Assembly (NCBI GenBank): GCA_963989385.1
Contig: OZ022506.1
Span: forward strand, 63,251,434 to 63,315,433
DNA from: Ctena decussata
Lineage: Eukaryota > Mollusca > Bivalvia > Lucinida > Lucinidae
Reading direction: 5' to 3'
DNA: 64,000 bases
The notes beneath the pieces are model-generated. The model was not told the DNA's origin and did not search any database. It saw only the letters and a program-made list of their open reading frames with translations. The stretch's first letter is position 1, and the number at the start of each line of letters is the position of its first letter. This document shows, one piece after another, positions 1-11,090 of the stretch. The position numbers and the translations under genes were made by a program.

Positions 1-60
1 ATACCTTTGATATAAATCTACTAGTTTCATCAGTGCTCTCTAGGTGAGAAACCAAACAAT

Positions 61-655
61 TATATCGGTATATTAACCCACAAACTGCTTTAAATTTAAA
101 AATTAAATTGTCATTGTGTGTCTTCATACGCGTCAAAAGCCACGCCCGATGGCGCGAAAGTGAAAAAGACGTTTCGTCATCGGGAGTGACTTCAGTAAAT
201 AAATGTTGACGTTGGCAAGAACTGGGTGCCATTTTCCAGCCTAGCTGTCTGCACCTCTTACTAAAATCTCCATCAATATCGCGGAATATATATTAAAAGA
301 GTGACAGATCAAAGGTAAATCATATTTAATTGTCTTTTATATAATTTATACAGCGCAACCGACACCAGTCTCATCACTTTACTCCTGTTTAAATTGCGGG
401 CGACGACAAAATAGCTGCAAAAGTTTTGTCCCCTCAAAAGAAAAGTAGTTCTGGCGAACGTGGCTCCTTAACTCCGTGCAATATGTACTTGACTCCGTGC
501 AATATGCAGAAAATATTGCACGGTTATACTCCAATACAAAGTGAATGAGGGTCCTTTTAGGTTTATAATAATTCTGCATATTGCACGGAGTCAAGTGCAT
601 ATTGCACGGAGTTAAGGAGTCTCGTTCGCCAGAACTAATTTTCTGTTTTAGCGGG

Positions 656-686
<31 letters not shown>

Positions 687-1074
687 GGGGAGGGGGAATT
701 TTGGCAGCCATTTTGTCGTCGCCTGCGATTGAAAAACGAGTTAAATGATGGCACTGGTGTCGGTTGCGCTGTATAATGTAAATAAAGACAATTAAATACG
801 ATTTACCTTTGATCTGTCACTCTTTTGATATATATTCTGCGATCACATGTATTTTGGAAATTTTTCGTAAGAGCTGCAGACATTCAGTCTGAAAAATGGT
901 GCCCAGATCTTGTTAACGTCGACGTTTGTTTACTGACGCCACGTCCGAAAACGAAAGGTCATTTTCACTTCGCGCCATCCGGACTGGCTTTTACATGTGT
1001 AACATGCATGAAGACCCACAATGGCATACTGTAATTTCAAATTTAAGCAATTTGTGGGTTTATATACCGACATA
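61..1074. mobile_element. 1-kb foldback element with long inverted arms
   Basis: Left arm from 61 and right arm ending at 1074 are inverted copies. The ends share cggtatat(t/a)aacccacaaa. Further in, sequence around gacagatcaaaggtaaatc (305-325) recurs inverted near 805. Arms meet around 560-570 through the inverted motif gactccgtgcaatatgca. No transposase is seen. It is a non-autonomous DNA transposon or snap-back repeat. Confidence 0.85.
657..685 (+). repeat. 29-base poly-G tract
   Basis: Uninterrupted run of G, followed by c, gggg, a, ggggg. It lies in the right arm of the foldback only. It could form G-quadruplexes and is a likely assembly weak point. Confidence 0.95.
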
Positions 1075-1096
1075 ATAGTATGATTTCATACGTACA

Positions 1097-1271
1097 GAGC
1101 AGTGATGAACCTATTAGCATATGATAAAAAGTTTAGGGAATTTTTATTGTGAAATATTCGGCACAAATTCATATGGCGGTGACGTACTCGCAAGCTCGTG
1201 CGCCCTTCGCCATATGAACTCGTGCCGAATATTTCACAATATAAATTCAATAACCTATAATCATCACTGAA
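1097..1271. mobile_element. Hairpin MITE against gene A exon 2 acceptor
   Basis: Inverted arms: cagtgatga...attgtgaaatattcggcac on the left and gtgccgaatatttcacaat...tcatcactg on the right. It ends about 9 nt before exon 2 (1281). Confidence 0.8.
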
Positions 1272-1280
1272 CTGTTTCAG

Positions 1281-1509
1281 GTATTGTATTTGAACGATAT
1301 AATCACCATTGGAAGACGATGAGGCGCTTTACCCTTCAGACATTACGTGATTTTGGTGTTGGAAAATCTTCTATCGAAGAAAAGATAATGGTTGAAATCA
1401 ATGCAGCTGCTAAAGCACTTCAAGCCACAAAGAACCAGCCGTTAGTAATTGTTCCGCTACTCCAGAAAGCTATTGGAAATGTCATATATGGAATAGTATT
1501 TGGACAAAG
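1281..1509 (+). CDS. Gene A exon 2 (C-helix region)
   Basis: 229 nt, identical in length to exon 2 of genes B and C. It opens after ctgtttcag and ends in AG before gtatttat, leaving a codon split 2+1. It encodes the segment with HHWKTMR, the WxxxR motif whose Trp and Arg contact haem propionates in P450s. The acceptor lies about 10 nt after the end of a hairpin element (1097-1271). Confidence 0.92.
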
Positions 1510-1790
1510 GTATTTATAACTATCACGAAATTTCCTATATACCATGCATTGAGTGGCGTTGCGTGAAAGGACCACATGCCATATTCACACATGTATACAA
1601 AAACATTATCGGCAGCATTGCAGCTTGATAAGGATTTTCAGTTGTCATTTTAAGGATTCCCAAGGACGCCTAGACTGCGAAGAGAGAGCAGAAAAGACTG
1701 ATTAATATGCATGGATACGCAAGTTCAAATGAGTCTTTGTTGTTTGCATATGTCATGAGGGCATGGGATATTATTAAACGTAACCCCATA

Positions 1791-2030
1791 TGAGCCACGA
1801 CACGACAAAACCAACAATGTAGCATGTGTTCCAAGCAAGAGACTCAGATCAGCCTGGGCACCCGCCCAGTCTGATCAGAGTCTTTGCTGTCCGCCCAAAA
1901 GGTAGATTAGGCTGTATGCTTGCTCAATGCGCACAGCAAAGACGCTGGTCAGACTGGGCGGCTGCGCAGACTGATCTGAGTCATCGCTGGGCGCACATGC
2001 CACTTTGTTTTTTGTGTGTGTCGCGGCTCA
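1791..2030. mobile_element. Palindromic MITE family 1, copy 1
   Basis: Terminal inverted repeats tgagccacgacacgac / gtgtcgcggctca. The interior repeats actcagatcagcctgggc and its complement. Gene A intron 2. Confidence 0.88.
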
Positions 2031-2489
2031 TGTAGGAAACGCCATAATAACTCAGCACTAACCATCAAAGCTTCAGAAAGCAGAGGAAGACAGAAACACA
2101 ACTAAAAACAGAATTAAACATATTCGATGTAGATTCACTTATTTAAACAAAATTTAATATGAGCTGCAGCCGAAGAACAACATCGATACGGCAGTAGGAA
2201 AAAGCATGTGTGAATGAAACCTTCCACTTTTTTTCAGTGCAGCTCGGAAAAATAAATAGATTTTCCAACTGCATATACCAGAATGTGCCAATGAATATGT
2301 TTGATAAAATTGATTAAGGGAAGGGATCGGATATACTGAAGGGGTGCAGGGCTGCCGGCAAAAACCAAAGAAGTCCCGTGATTGTTTCAACAACAGTTTG
2401 ATTGCTAACGCCGTTTAGAGCATATTGCAGCCGCGAAAATTAGTGCAGGAGCAAACACGAAATTTTGTTTCAGTGTGGATTTGTTTCAG

Positions 2490-2615
2490 GTACGACTATG
2501 AAGATCCGGAGTTTGAAATGGTTCGCAGCGTTGCTAACATGACAGTTAGTGGGCAGGGACCTGTCAGTGCGATTAACTTCTTTTCATCCTGGATAGTAAA
2601 TTACTATTAAGACAG
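2490..2615 (+). CDS. Gene A exon 3, 1-nt deletion and premature stop
   Basis: Encodes the stretch from YDYEDPEFEMV to SSWIVNY. In B and C the exon is 127 nt and ends in K-L-x-x-x-Q before GT. Here it is 126 nt, and the lost base near 2605-2607 puts TAA at 2608-2610 in frame. Acceptor ttgtttcag and donor ag|gtaag are both good, so splicing probably remains while translation stops. Confidence 0.88.
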
Positions 2616-2635
2616 GTAAGAAACTACATAGAGGA

Positions 2636-2995
2636 TCTTACATGAGTGCTCATGTATTATTGAATTTATTAAACGAGTTGGGGAAAACGATAAGATGCGT
2701 GGCTTTGTCGAGCATCTTATCGGTTTTTCACAACGAGTTTGATAAATTCAATAATACAGGAGAACGAATGCAAGATTCTATTTATCAGATGACACTAAAA
2801 TTGCATTTCATTAGCAAAGTTTTCATTAAAACGTCCTGATTTCGCCAATAGAAAGCGCGACTTTTTATGGACGTCAACGCATAACGTTACGACGTAATTT
2901 GCATATTTAATCCACTAGTTGACTATCAAATTTAATGCATGGCTTTATTACACTCTCAGATGCAACGTCATATGATAAAATAATTTGTTGCAATT
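2636..2995 (+). mobile_element. MITE family 2, copy 1
   Basis: Left end atgtattattgaatttatta recurs inverted at 2739-2757. Shares cgcataacgttacgacgta and tctcagatgcaacgtcatatg with the inverted copy at 45.9-46.2 kb. Gene A intron 3. Confidence 0.8.
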
Positions 2996-3078
2996 TAGGC
3001 GAATTTCTATTGAAACTTCGAACATAAAAAGTGTATTAGATCGGCCATTATGAATTGCTTATTTTTAAGTTTGTCTTT

Positions 3079-3121
3079 CATTCATCCATTCATTCATTCA
3101 TTCATTCATTTATCCATTCAG
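3079..3121 (+). repeat. (ATTC)n microsatellite
   Basis: Eight or so attc units with two interruptions (catccattc), gene A intron 3. Confidence 0.9.
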
Positions 3122-3373
3122 TTACATCCACTTTTTTTTAAACATGTGTATCCCTAACGTTTGACTTTGCTGCAGTTTTCTGTTCTGTGACAGTATGCTC
3201 AGGAGGGTTGGGTGGGAAAGTGACACATCATTTTGGCACGTTACTCAGCTATGACCTCAGAAATTCAGAGAATCTGTCAGAATTTACCCACGACGATCAC
3301 CAATCGTAAAGTAAAACCACCCGAAGGCAAGAAAGCAAGAAGAAAGGAGAAACGCAAATGACAAAACAGAACT

Positions 3374-3439
3374 GGGTTCGAGGTTATAAAACTTGAGAAT
3401 AATCTCAGTTTGAGAATGTACTCAAGTTTTATAACCTCT
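3374..3439. mobile_element. Palindromic MITE family 3, internally deleted copy
   Basis: Only outer arms remain: gaggttataaaacttgagaa and tactcaagttttataacctc. Gene A intron 3. Confidence 0.75.
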
Positions 3440-4224
3440 GGATAAGTTCATTTTCGATGACAACATACTCACGACAGGCTAACACAAAATATACTGAGAC
3501 ACTGATAAGAATTCTGGAGATTTTATAATTTTCCAAGGTCTAGTTCACCGGAATGGCCATGTATCTTGTATGATACATCGTACGTTTGAACAACAATATC
3601 AGATATGAATATATATATGCAACAGATAATATTTTTGCCAGGAAACTATAATTTTTTGCAAGTTTTCAAGGCTAAAATACGGTTGAGTAAAAATTCCAAA
3701 TAGAATATGCGATAAGCCACGTATTAGATATGATACATGACCGACTTGCTATTTGAGCCTGATGGTGACTAATGTTATGTGTAATCATGAACATGTTAGG
3801 CTTGCTATATGATAACAAATAGTTAAAAATCTCATAAATGTCAATTTCGAATAAATTGGACGGACACACGGCGCCAAGTGTGTGCAACTATGGTTACGTA
3901 CCGTTGAGCCACTTGGGTAACGTCGATAAGAGAATTGAACTGAACTGAACTGAATTTCGAATAAAATTAGTCTCAAAGAACTTTATGTACACAGCTTATC
4001 CTGGTCCTGGGCACCATTTTAGATAATGTATCATATATGATACGATGAGCACTAGAACGTTTAATAAATCAATACCGGAAATATAGGAAAGGAAAACGTT
4101 AGCGCTTTCGACGCTACAATATTTTTAAATTGTTACATGTATTAAAATATTCTTTAAAAATTCTGAACAGTTATAGACAGAAAGAAACATGGTTTGAATG
4201 GGTATGTTACCTGCTTTGTTTCAG

Positions 4225-4399
4225 AGGTACAAGGAAGATGTACAATTGGCAGAAAGTTCTGACAGTATTCAGAAGTTTATGCTGGAGAAAATCAAAGAAC
4301 ACGAAGACACATATAACGAGAACAACATTCGTGACTTTGTGGATCTTTATATACAGAGTGTTAGAGAAAACAAGGATGAAACAAAGGAGACATTTACAA
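4225..4399 (+). CDS. Gene A exon 4
   Basis: 175 nt, same as paralogues. It starts after ctttgtttcag and ends ttt aca a|gtaat (phase 1). It encodes the conserved block MLEKIKEHEDTY...NNIRDFVDLY, the G-helix/H-helix region of CYP2-type P450s. Open reading frame throughout. Confidence 0.92.
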
Positions 4400-5335
4400 G
4401 TAATGCTAAAACGATTACTTAATGTTTTATGTAAACTTACAAAAAGTACTACATTTCATCTTATCCTGTTCAACAAAACGAGGCTGACCCTATATGTCCT
4501 TCTACAGATAGTCTGCTTGGTATTTGACAGCAGGTCGATATTTTTTTAGTAAAGAGCGTGCTAATGGGTAGTGTATGTCCATTTCTAACATGGACTGTTC
4601 AGCCTTACAAAACATGATTTCTGTCCATTTGAGACATAAATGTAGTCAGTTGGGAAGTTAAGATTTAAATGTTGTACTCGTACACCTTAGAGCCATTGTT
4701 AATTGTACGTCCATTTTTGACGCTAGAACTATACTTAAAAAGGGTTAGGAAATATATACCTTGTACGTGTAAAGAATAATTTCATCTGTACTTAACAAGG
4801 TACCCAAAGGCTAGCAGACTGGCATGTCGTCCATATGTTTGGGCATGAGTCATTGTATCAACTCTGTATCGCCTGGTGTCGGTCGCTTTGTTGGACGGTA
4901 GGCTCGAACTCTAGTAATGCATAAACGAAAGTATAAAGGGCGGTCGCCTAGTGTCACCGCTGGTGATCAACTTACATATACCGCATTCTCCCTTATAATT
5001 TTGTTAAGTGTGACCATTATTAACGTTTTTTTCACCCGGTTATTTCAACATGCCCTCGTCCACTCCCGATTGTCTTTGAGAGGTATTATAAATATCAACC
5101 TCGACAAACAATAATTTCTGCAAATAGTATGGTTAGTCCTTATATTTATTCCTTTTTTACTTTCTTTTTCCATTTTATATAATATGTTTTGTATCATTTC
5201 TGTATCTGACATCAGTCAGCCCCACACGTCCCTCAGTCCGATTTCATCTTTGCTGAGAAGTTTAATCCATTTATGAAGAACAGACTGTTCTACCTGGCTC
5301 GTTGGACAGGTCAAATTCAATTAAAGGGATGTCAG

Positions 5336-5472
5336 GTTTATTAATGATGCGAGTGATTCAAGATTTGTTTATCGCGGGCTCTGAAACAACATCTACCACC
5401 CTAGACTGGGCTCTGCTTTTTATGATCGAACACCAGAACGTGCAGCGGAAATGTCAACAGGAAATAGAGGAG
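5336..5472 (+). CDS. Gene A exon 5 (I-helix)
   Basis: 137 nt, same as paralogues. It encodes [20 protein letters not shown]: the Gly and the acidic-Thr pair of the I-helix oxygen-activation site are present. The acceptor gggatgtcag lacks the pyrimidine tract seen in B and C (ccaatttcag, aatattccag), a possible sign of relaxed constraint. Donor gag|gtccga. Confidence 0.9.
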
Positions 5473-5858
5473 GTCCGACAATAGTAATTTCCTCGGTGAT
5501 ATCTTTGGTGTGACTTATTTTGTGTTGTATTTTTTCCCACACGGTGTCTTGGGTGGGATCTGGGATTGAATTGTGGCAGTTCCTGAGAGTTTTCTTATTT
5601 ACTTTTCTGTGTCATGCACTTGGTTATTGTAACGGCATATTACACAGAACTGATTTGTATCGCCCTAAATGTGTGTGACTATACTTTATAGGTAGATCAC
5701 TGTGTCATAACAAAATTGAATAGCTTCATTTAGGGTCTTTGAAAGAATTTAAAGGATGTGCTGCCTCTGGAGAAATGTTTTCCTAAAAAAATAATCATAT
5801 CGGACATTGTTTTTTACTTTCACAGGGAAGTAATGCCATTCCAAAAGTGTCTACCATT

Positions 5859-6096
5859 TGAGCCGCGACACTAGAAAACAAACAATGTGGTGGTGCGCCC
5901 AGCGGAGAATCTGATTAGCCTTGGCATCCGCCCAGTTCGATCAGACTCTTCGCTATGAGCTTAAAAGGTAGCTTAGGGTCTAAGCTACCTCCATGCGGAC
6001 AGCGAAGACTCTGGTCAGACTGGGCGAATGCCCAGACTGATCTGAGTTTGCGCTGGGCGCACAACCACATTGTTGGTTTTCTCGTGTCGCGGCTCA
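5859..6096. mobile_element. Palindromic MITE family 1, copy 2
   Basis: Full copy, tgagccgcgacact to cgtgtcgcggctca, 238 bp, in gene A intron 5. Confidence 0.9.
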
Positions 6097-6117
6097 TTTT
6101 ATTTCTATAGATCTCCC

Positions 6118-6215
6118 TTCTCAATGGACCTAAAAGAAGCACCTTTTTAAGCACCTAAAATTGACCTAAAAGAAGCACCTCAATGGACCTAAAAGAAGCA
6201 CTTTTAGCACCTATA
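6118..6215 (+). repeat. Short tandem repeat of ggacctaaaagaagcac
   Basis: The unit (t)caatggacctaaaagaagc occurs three to four times with small spacers. Gene A intron 5. Confidence 0.8.
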
Positions 6216-7169
6216 AGAAAGACTTAATTAATAGGCAAAACTCTTTCATTTCAGACCAGAGATTTAACTTGTGTGTCTTTGTAAAATGGCGGCAAAACAT
6301 GAAGATCTACTCCATGAGTTGATAGTATGGGCCAAAACATTTCAAATTACCTCAGTGGGCTTTATTTTGTCCGGAACTCAGACGTGAGAAACTCATGTAA
6401 TTCCTCTCATCAAATTCCTACACAATACTCGTCCCAAATACATATAAACATCAATCTCTCATTTAAATTTGGATTTGCCATATTATTTACAGGAAAACGG
6501 GATAGAGAATTGAGACTTTTGCTTGCACCGCCTGGTCGTACTTGTAGCAGTTAGAGTTCACTGGGAACCGCGAACTGCATCCTCAGCGATCAGTATGCGC
6601 GCCGTCAAATGTTGGTGTTTCATTTGATGTGTTTATGTTGCACAAAGCAGATCATTGTAAGTGATTTGCTTGGCGTGAAAAGTGAACTCATGACAGATAC
6701 AGAAAGTAAAGACTCAGATCGCCATACTTAACTGCGCTGTCGTTGCATTTGCAATCTACATTCTTGAGAAATACAGTGATATGTAAAGTCTCTCACCAGC
6801 GCACGCTGAATTTAGTACATGCTAGTACATGCTAATCTATTTGATTCGAACATTGGTACTAGTATATAAGTATTTATAAAGTACATTCATGCTCAGCGTC
6901 CCATAAATTGGACATGGACAAACAGTGCAGACCCAGCTCTGGCGCTGTAATACGCAGCGTCTGATCAGGGTCTTCACTACTTGTATACGACAAATGAGTA
7001 TTTACCTTAAAACAGAATAAACTGATATAAATAAACTATACGTGGCATCCCTAAATAGACAAATGGACTCATTTATTTGAAAAGGACAGAACATTCCACT
7101 GGGCATAAATTGGTTAAGGTTCATTGTCATTTAATGACATTCTTACCTTAAAGATATTTTGATTTTTAG

Positions 7170-7263
7170 GTTTTAGGACACAAACCTATAGAATACGCGG
7201 ACAGAGCAAAACTTCCATACGTTGATGCCACAATGATGGAAATTCAGAGACTTGCTAACGTTG
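7170..7263 (+). CDS. Gene A exon 6 (K-helix ExxR)
   Basis: 94 nt, same as paralogues. Acceptor gatttttag, donor g|gtaagc. It encodes a segment ending YVDATMMEIQRLANV, which carries the ExxR motif (E-I-Q-R). Too short for ordinary ORF listing but unambiguous by alignment to B and C. Confidence 0.92.
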
Positions 7264-7458
7264 GTAAGCGTTGTTTTATTCGTGAATGTAACAGAATATT
7301 ACAATATATTAATTAGAATCTGAGATATAAAAAATCGTCTTACAAGGACTGTCTGGCAGGTCAGCTGACGATTTCCTTTAAAGCAGACGTTGTTTCCCAT
7401 CTAAAATGGAGCATACGGCGGAAAACCAGTGTTCTACGAGTAGGTCTGTATAATATAA

Positions 7459-7602
7459 GTATCTCTCATGGGTGTTAGGTGTGGATAGAAAAATCCGTCA
7501 CGAGGGTCACTGTTCGGCATCACGAGGCTTGCCGAATGATGCCGATCAGTGATCCCGAGTGACGGATTTTTCATTCCACACCTCACACCCATGATAGATA
7601 CT
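7459..7602. mobile_element. Hairpin element with ~55-bp arms
   Basis: Left gtatctctcatgggtgttag and gatagaaaaatccgtcac; right gtgacggatttttcattcca and cacccatgatagatac. Gene A intron 6. Confidence 0.85.
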
Positions 7603-7951
7603 TTTTCTTGCACACCACGTTTTGTTTTAACTTCAGAACTTGTTAAAATGCGTAAAATGCTTGAGAGGTTTCAATTTGATTTTGAAAGAAGGCGCCGCTT
7701 TCGATGACCGCCATTCGGCTCTTTACGTCAACGACTGGCGTGCATAAACTGACGTCATTTTACCATCTTCGTGACGTCATGATCTAAAATGTCAACGTCA
7801 CTTGACGACGCAGGTACGTGAGCTCCTATACAACCAATGCATCGACAGCTCGTGATTTTTTTCCGGTCCTGGGTCAGAACACCAGGGTAAGATGAGATTT
7901 TCTATCCCAGGTGAAAAAAATGGCATTTTCTATCCAGTGTGCAAGAAATTT
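7600..7951. repeat. Possible ~350-bp element with short terminal inverted repeat
   Basis: ttttcttgcacaccacg at the left and agtgtgcaagaaatt at the right are inverted. It holds two perfect TGACGTCA sites (7750, 7772). Only the ends support it. Confidence 0.45.
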
Positions 7952-8352
7952 GTTTATACCGTATGTGACTTACCCAGATTATTAGTGCAAATCCTGATTA
8001 AACTACTCCAAGTCACGGTCTGATACATGTATTCGTCTTCACTATATGCCGTCCTAATAATCAAGCATAAACAGTAATTATCTGCTCTTATTCTGTACAC
8101 ATTTTATTTTAGTTTAATTTCTGACAGTATAAATCTAAACCAATGCTGCCTTTACAGATAATTTGGAGGAAAATCAATCAGACCAAGACAATCTACACTT
8201 TACCACTTTATGTGTTGTATTTCTTAAGGCTACCAGCAGAAAACCGGGCCCCGAGGTTACAAAAAAAGACAATTTTAAAGCACATACTCATCATACTTTA
8301 TAAATGTTATGCCTTTCGCAGCGATTTATTGCTTCCAGTAATTGTTTTATCT

Positions 8353-8491
8353 ATGCACCGCAACACGACAAAACCAAAAAAGTGGAATGTGCTCCCAGCG
8401 AAAACTCAGATCAGTCTGGGCATCCACCCTGTCTGATCAAAATCTTTGCCATGCGCTTACAGAGTAGTTAACGGCCAAAGCTACCTCCATG
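8353..8491. mobile_element. Palindromic MITE family 1, truncated copy 3
   Basis: Left half only (gcaccgcaacacgacaaaacc to agctacctccatgtc), in gene A intron 6. Confidence 0.75.
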
Positions 8492-8636
8492 TCAAAATAA
8501 TCTTTCTTTGTATGCTTTACCTCGAACCACTCCATCATTTTCGTCGAAATGTGTCTCCCTTTTTTTTTGTATGACTTCGTCGCACTGGAAAACAAACAAA
8601 AACTTTGTTTCCATTTCTGTAAAGAATGAAGGATAA

Positions 8637-8768
8637 ATGGGCCGTGGCACGGTAAAACCAACAAATTGCTTATGCGCCCAGCAATGGCTCAAATGAGCCT
8701 AGGCATCCGCCCATTCTGATCAGTCTTCGCTGTCCGCAAGCAGGTCGCTTACACCCTTAGCTACATTT
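8637..8768. mobile_element. Palindromic MITE family 1, truncated copy 4
   Basis: Left half, starting gggccgtggcacggtaaaac and fading after cttagctac. Diverged. Confidence 0.7.
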
Positions 8769-10011
8769 GAAACGCATAGAGTATACACCTTCCCTATAAT
8801 TCAGGGTCTGTTCGAGTTTTGTCCCTTGCAACGCCTATGACGTCATCTATAGGATAGGTCATTGTTTTTCATTGTGTAACCAGATAAATGCCGGTTTCCC
8901 GTATATTCAACGGTTAAGATTCAGACAGCTATTTTGTTCCAACTATATTTAGCTCTTTCTTTGTCGGAAAATAAGCTTTATAACTTATAGCATATGGGAA
9001 TTTGACATAAAATTAAAAGATTTGCTACTAAAATTTCGGGCAAAATTTTCCGTAATCAATAGCATGTATCACCAGTACAGCTTCCAAAACATAAGGAAAA
9101 GAAAGAAAATCGCGGAGGATGTGCAGACCGTTATTACAGAAGTTCAAAACGAGCGATTAGCTGATTATAAAGCAGACACACGCTAAAAATGACAACAAAG
9201 TGTGCTGACATGGACTTCGTTTGTGTAATCACCGAATCGCGCGCATTGCCGCAATAAACAAACACCTATGATTGTGTATTACCTAGACACGTGTTCCGGA
9301 AGCAGCTTTAGAACACCCTACCGTGGAATGGAAACGATCAAATAAATAATACCGAAGATAAGTAAGAGATGGAAAAAATAATATAAATTCAATCTCGGGT
9401 TCAAACTTACGGAAAACTGTCTTGGATGCTGATGCTTTTAGACTGATGTATCGCATAAGAAACCATAAAATTAATATCAGCGCTATAATCTGTCCGGTAA
9501 TAATGCGTAGTCACTACCTGAATGCTGACGATTTACCTGTCGGAAAAATGGAAAGAACTTTTCAGATTTACGAAAATTATTTACACGAAATGTAGCTCTT
9601 TTATATTGAACAAACGTGAATGCATTGCCGGGGTGTTAAAACACGGCGTCGATGAAAGAGGTCATGAAAATCATGAGCGACTTGTCGGGATTCTCAATAT
9701 GATAGTAAAATAAAATAAAATATAAATAAAAATGTCACATGACAACAGGGCAATTATACTTTGATTTGGTCTTTCAATGTATTTTTTGCAGTTCACATTT
9801 ACAAAACGTCTTACGTCGCCGTAAAACGAAATATCCGACCACAATACCGACGCTTTTTATGGTTGCAAATTCCGTTTTACGGCAACGCTGGCGCGTCGTC
9901 GAAAAACGAATTTTCTGACCATAACACCGACGATTTACCTCCCCAAATGACAATTTTGAATACAGTTATCCCCCAATTCATTCGCCTTAATCAGATTCAG
10001 TTGTTTTGCAG

Positions 10012-10218
10012 TGCCTCTGTCTGCGCCTCACATGACAATGAAAGACACAGAGATACAAGGGTACAAAATTTCGCAGGGAGTAATGGTGCTACCCAACCTT
10101 TACTCTGTCAGCTACGACCCGAAGTATTGGACTGAGCCAGAAACATTTAACCCGGAAAGGTTTATTGACAAAACAGGGAAGCTAGTGAAAAATGATGCTC
10201 TCGTTCCCTTTTCTGTAG
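10012..10218 (+). CDS. Gene A exon 7 (PERF to haem loop)
   Basis: 207 nt, same as paralogues. Acceptor ttgttttgcag, donor gtag|gtaagt. It encodes PLSAPHMTMKDTEIQGYK through YDPKYW and FNPERF to PFSV. The PERF Glu is kept here, while B and C have Gly. The Gly codon of the haem loop is split across the next intron. Confidence 0.93.
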
Positions 10219-11090
10219 GTAAGTACCAGTAAAGTGAAACGTTCATAAATAGTTACCTACTCTCTATTACCACCGGGCTTATATTTGTTTACGTGCATTG
10301 GTATTGGACAGATATCGAGTTCCTCTCTTTATAGCGATTATTGCCCTACAAAAGCCATTATCATGGCTTCTCAAAGAGTTTGTCGCCAATTTAAGAACAA
10401 ACAAATTTCGTATTAACGATTTTTAAAGGCAGATGTTTTGAAATAAAGACACAATATGAGTTTAATATTTGTGAAAGAAACTGACAAAATACAGGAATGC
10501 TTACTTATCTCTTAAAGCGGTTTTCCCTTTTGTTTGACTCTGGTTTGACTGATTGCAATCAGTGCTCACCCATTCATAAAAGCCGCATCAGAGCGCGGCG
10601 TCTGATTAGGTTCTAAGTAGTGGGCATTTAATATAGCAACTTCTTGCAAGCTGGCTTTTAAACATTACGCCTCTCATCGCTGTTAGTTGAAGCTTCGGCT
10701 GCACACATATGAGAAAGCCAAGTTCTGTTTCCGGAAGGTCAGATGTTTATGTTTCCCCGGGAGCTCCAGTTTTTACCCGTCTAGCCTTCACAATCGCCTC
10801 AACATAGGTGAACTTTTCTTGAATGGGCCGTTAAACCAATTGAAATAAAAATAAACAACTATGTAGTAAGAAAACTATACAAAGAATCAAAATATATATT
10901 ACCAACCTGGCGGCACTGTGTCACTTTGAGGCTCATTATCGTAAAAGCATAGAATTTGGGACACAAAAAATGGTTACAAGGAGTAATGATTTCAAAAGAT
11001 GCACATGAAGTGGCAAACACCTAAATCCTGATTGGACTGCGTCTGTAGGAGCAGTCTGATCTGGTATTGCACCGTTTGCTCAGATCTCTT

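Noticed and set aside
379..711. 110-codon minus-strand ORF with a proline run
   Set aside because: The prolines come from the poly-G tract, and the ORF lies inside the foldback element.
61..1074. Assembly mirror artefact
   Set aside because: The arms differ at many positions and only one has the G tract, so both are real sequence; the G-run length remains doubtful.
4130..4549. 139-codon plus-strand ORF over gene A exon 4
   Set aside because: Different frame from the P450 exon, which alone shows paralogue conservation.
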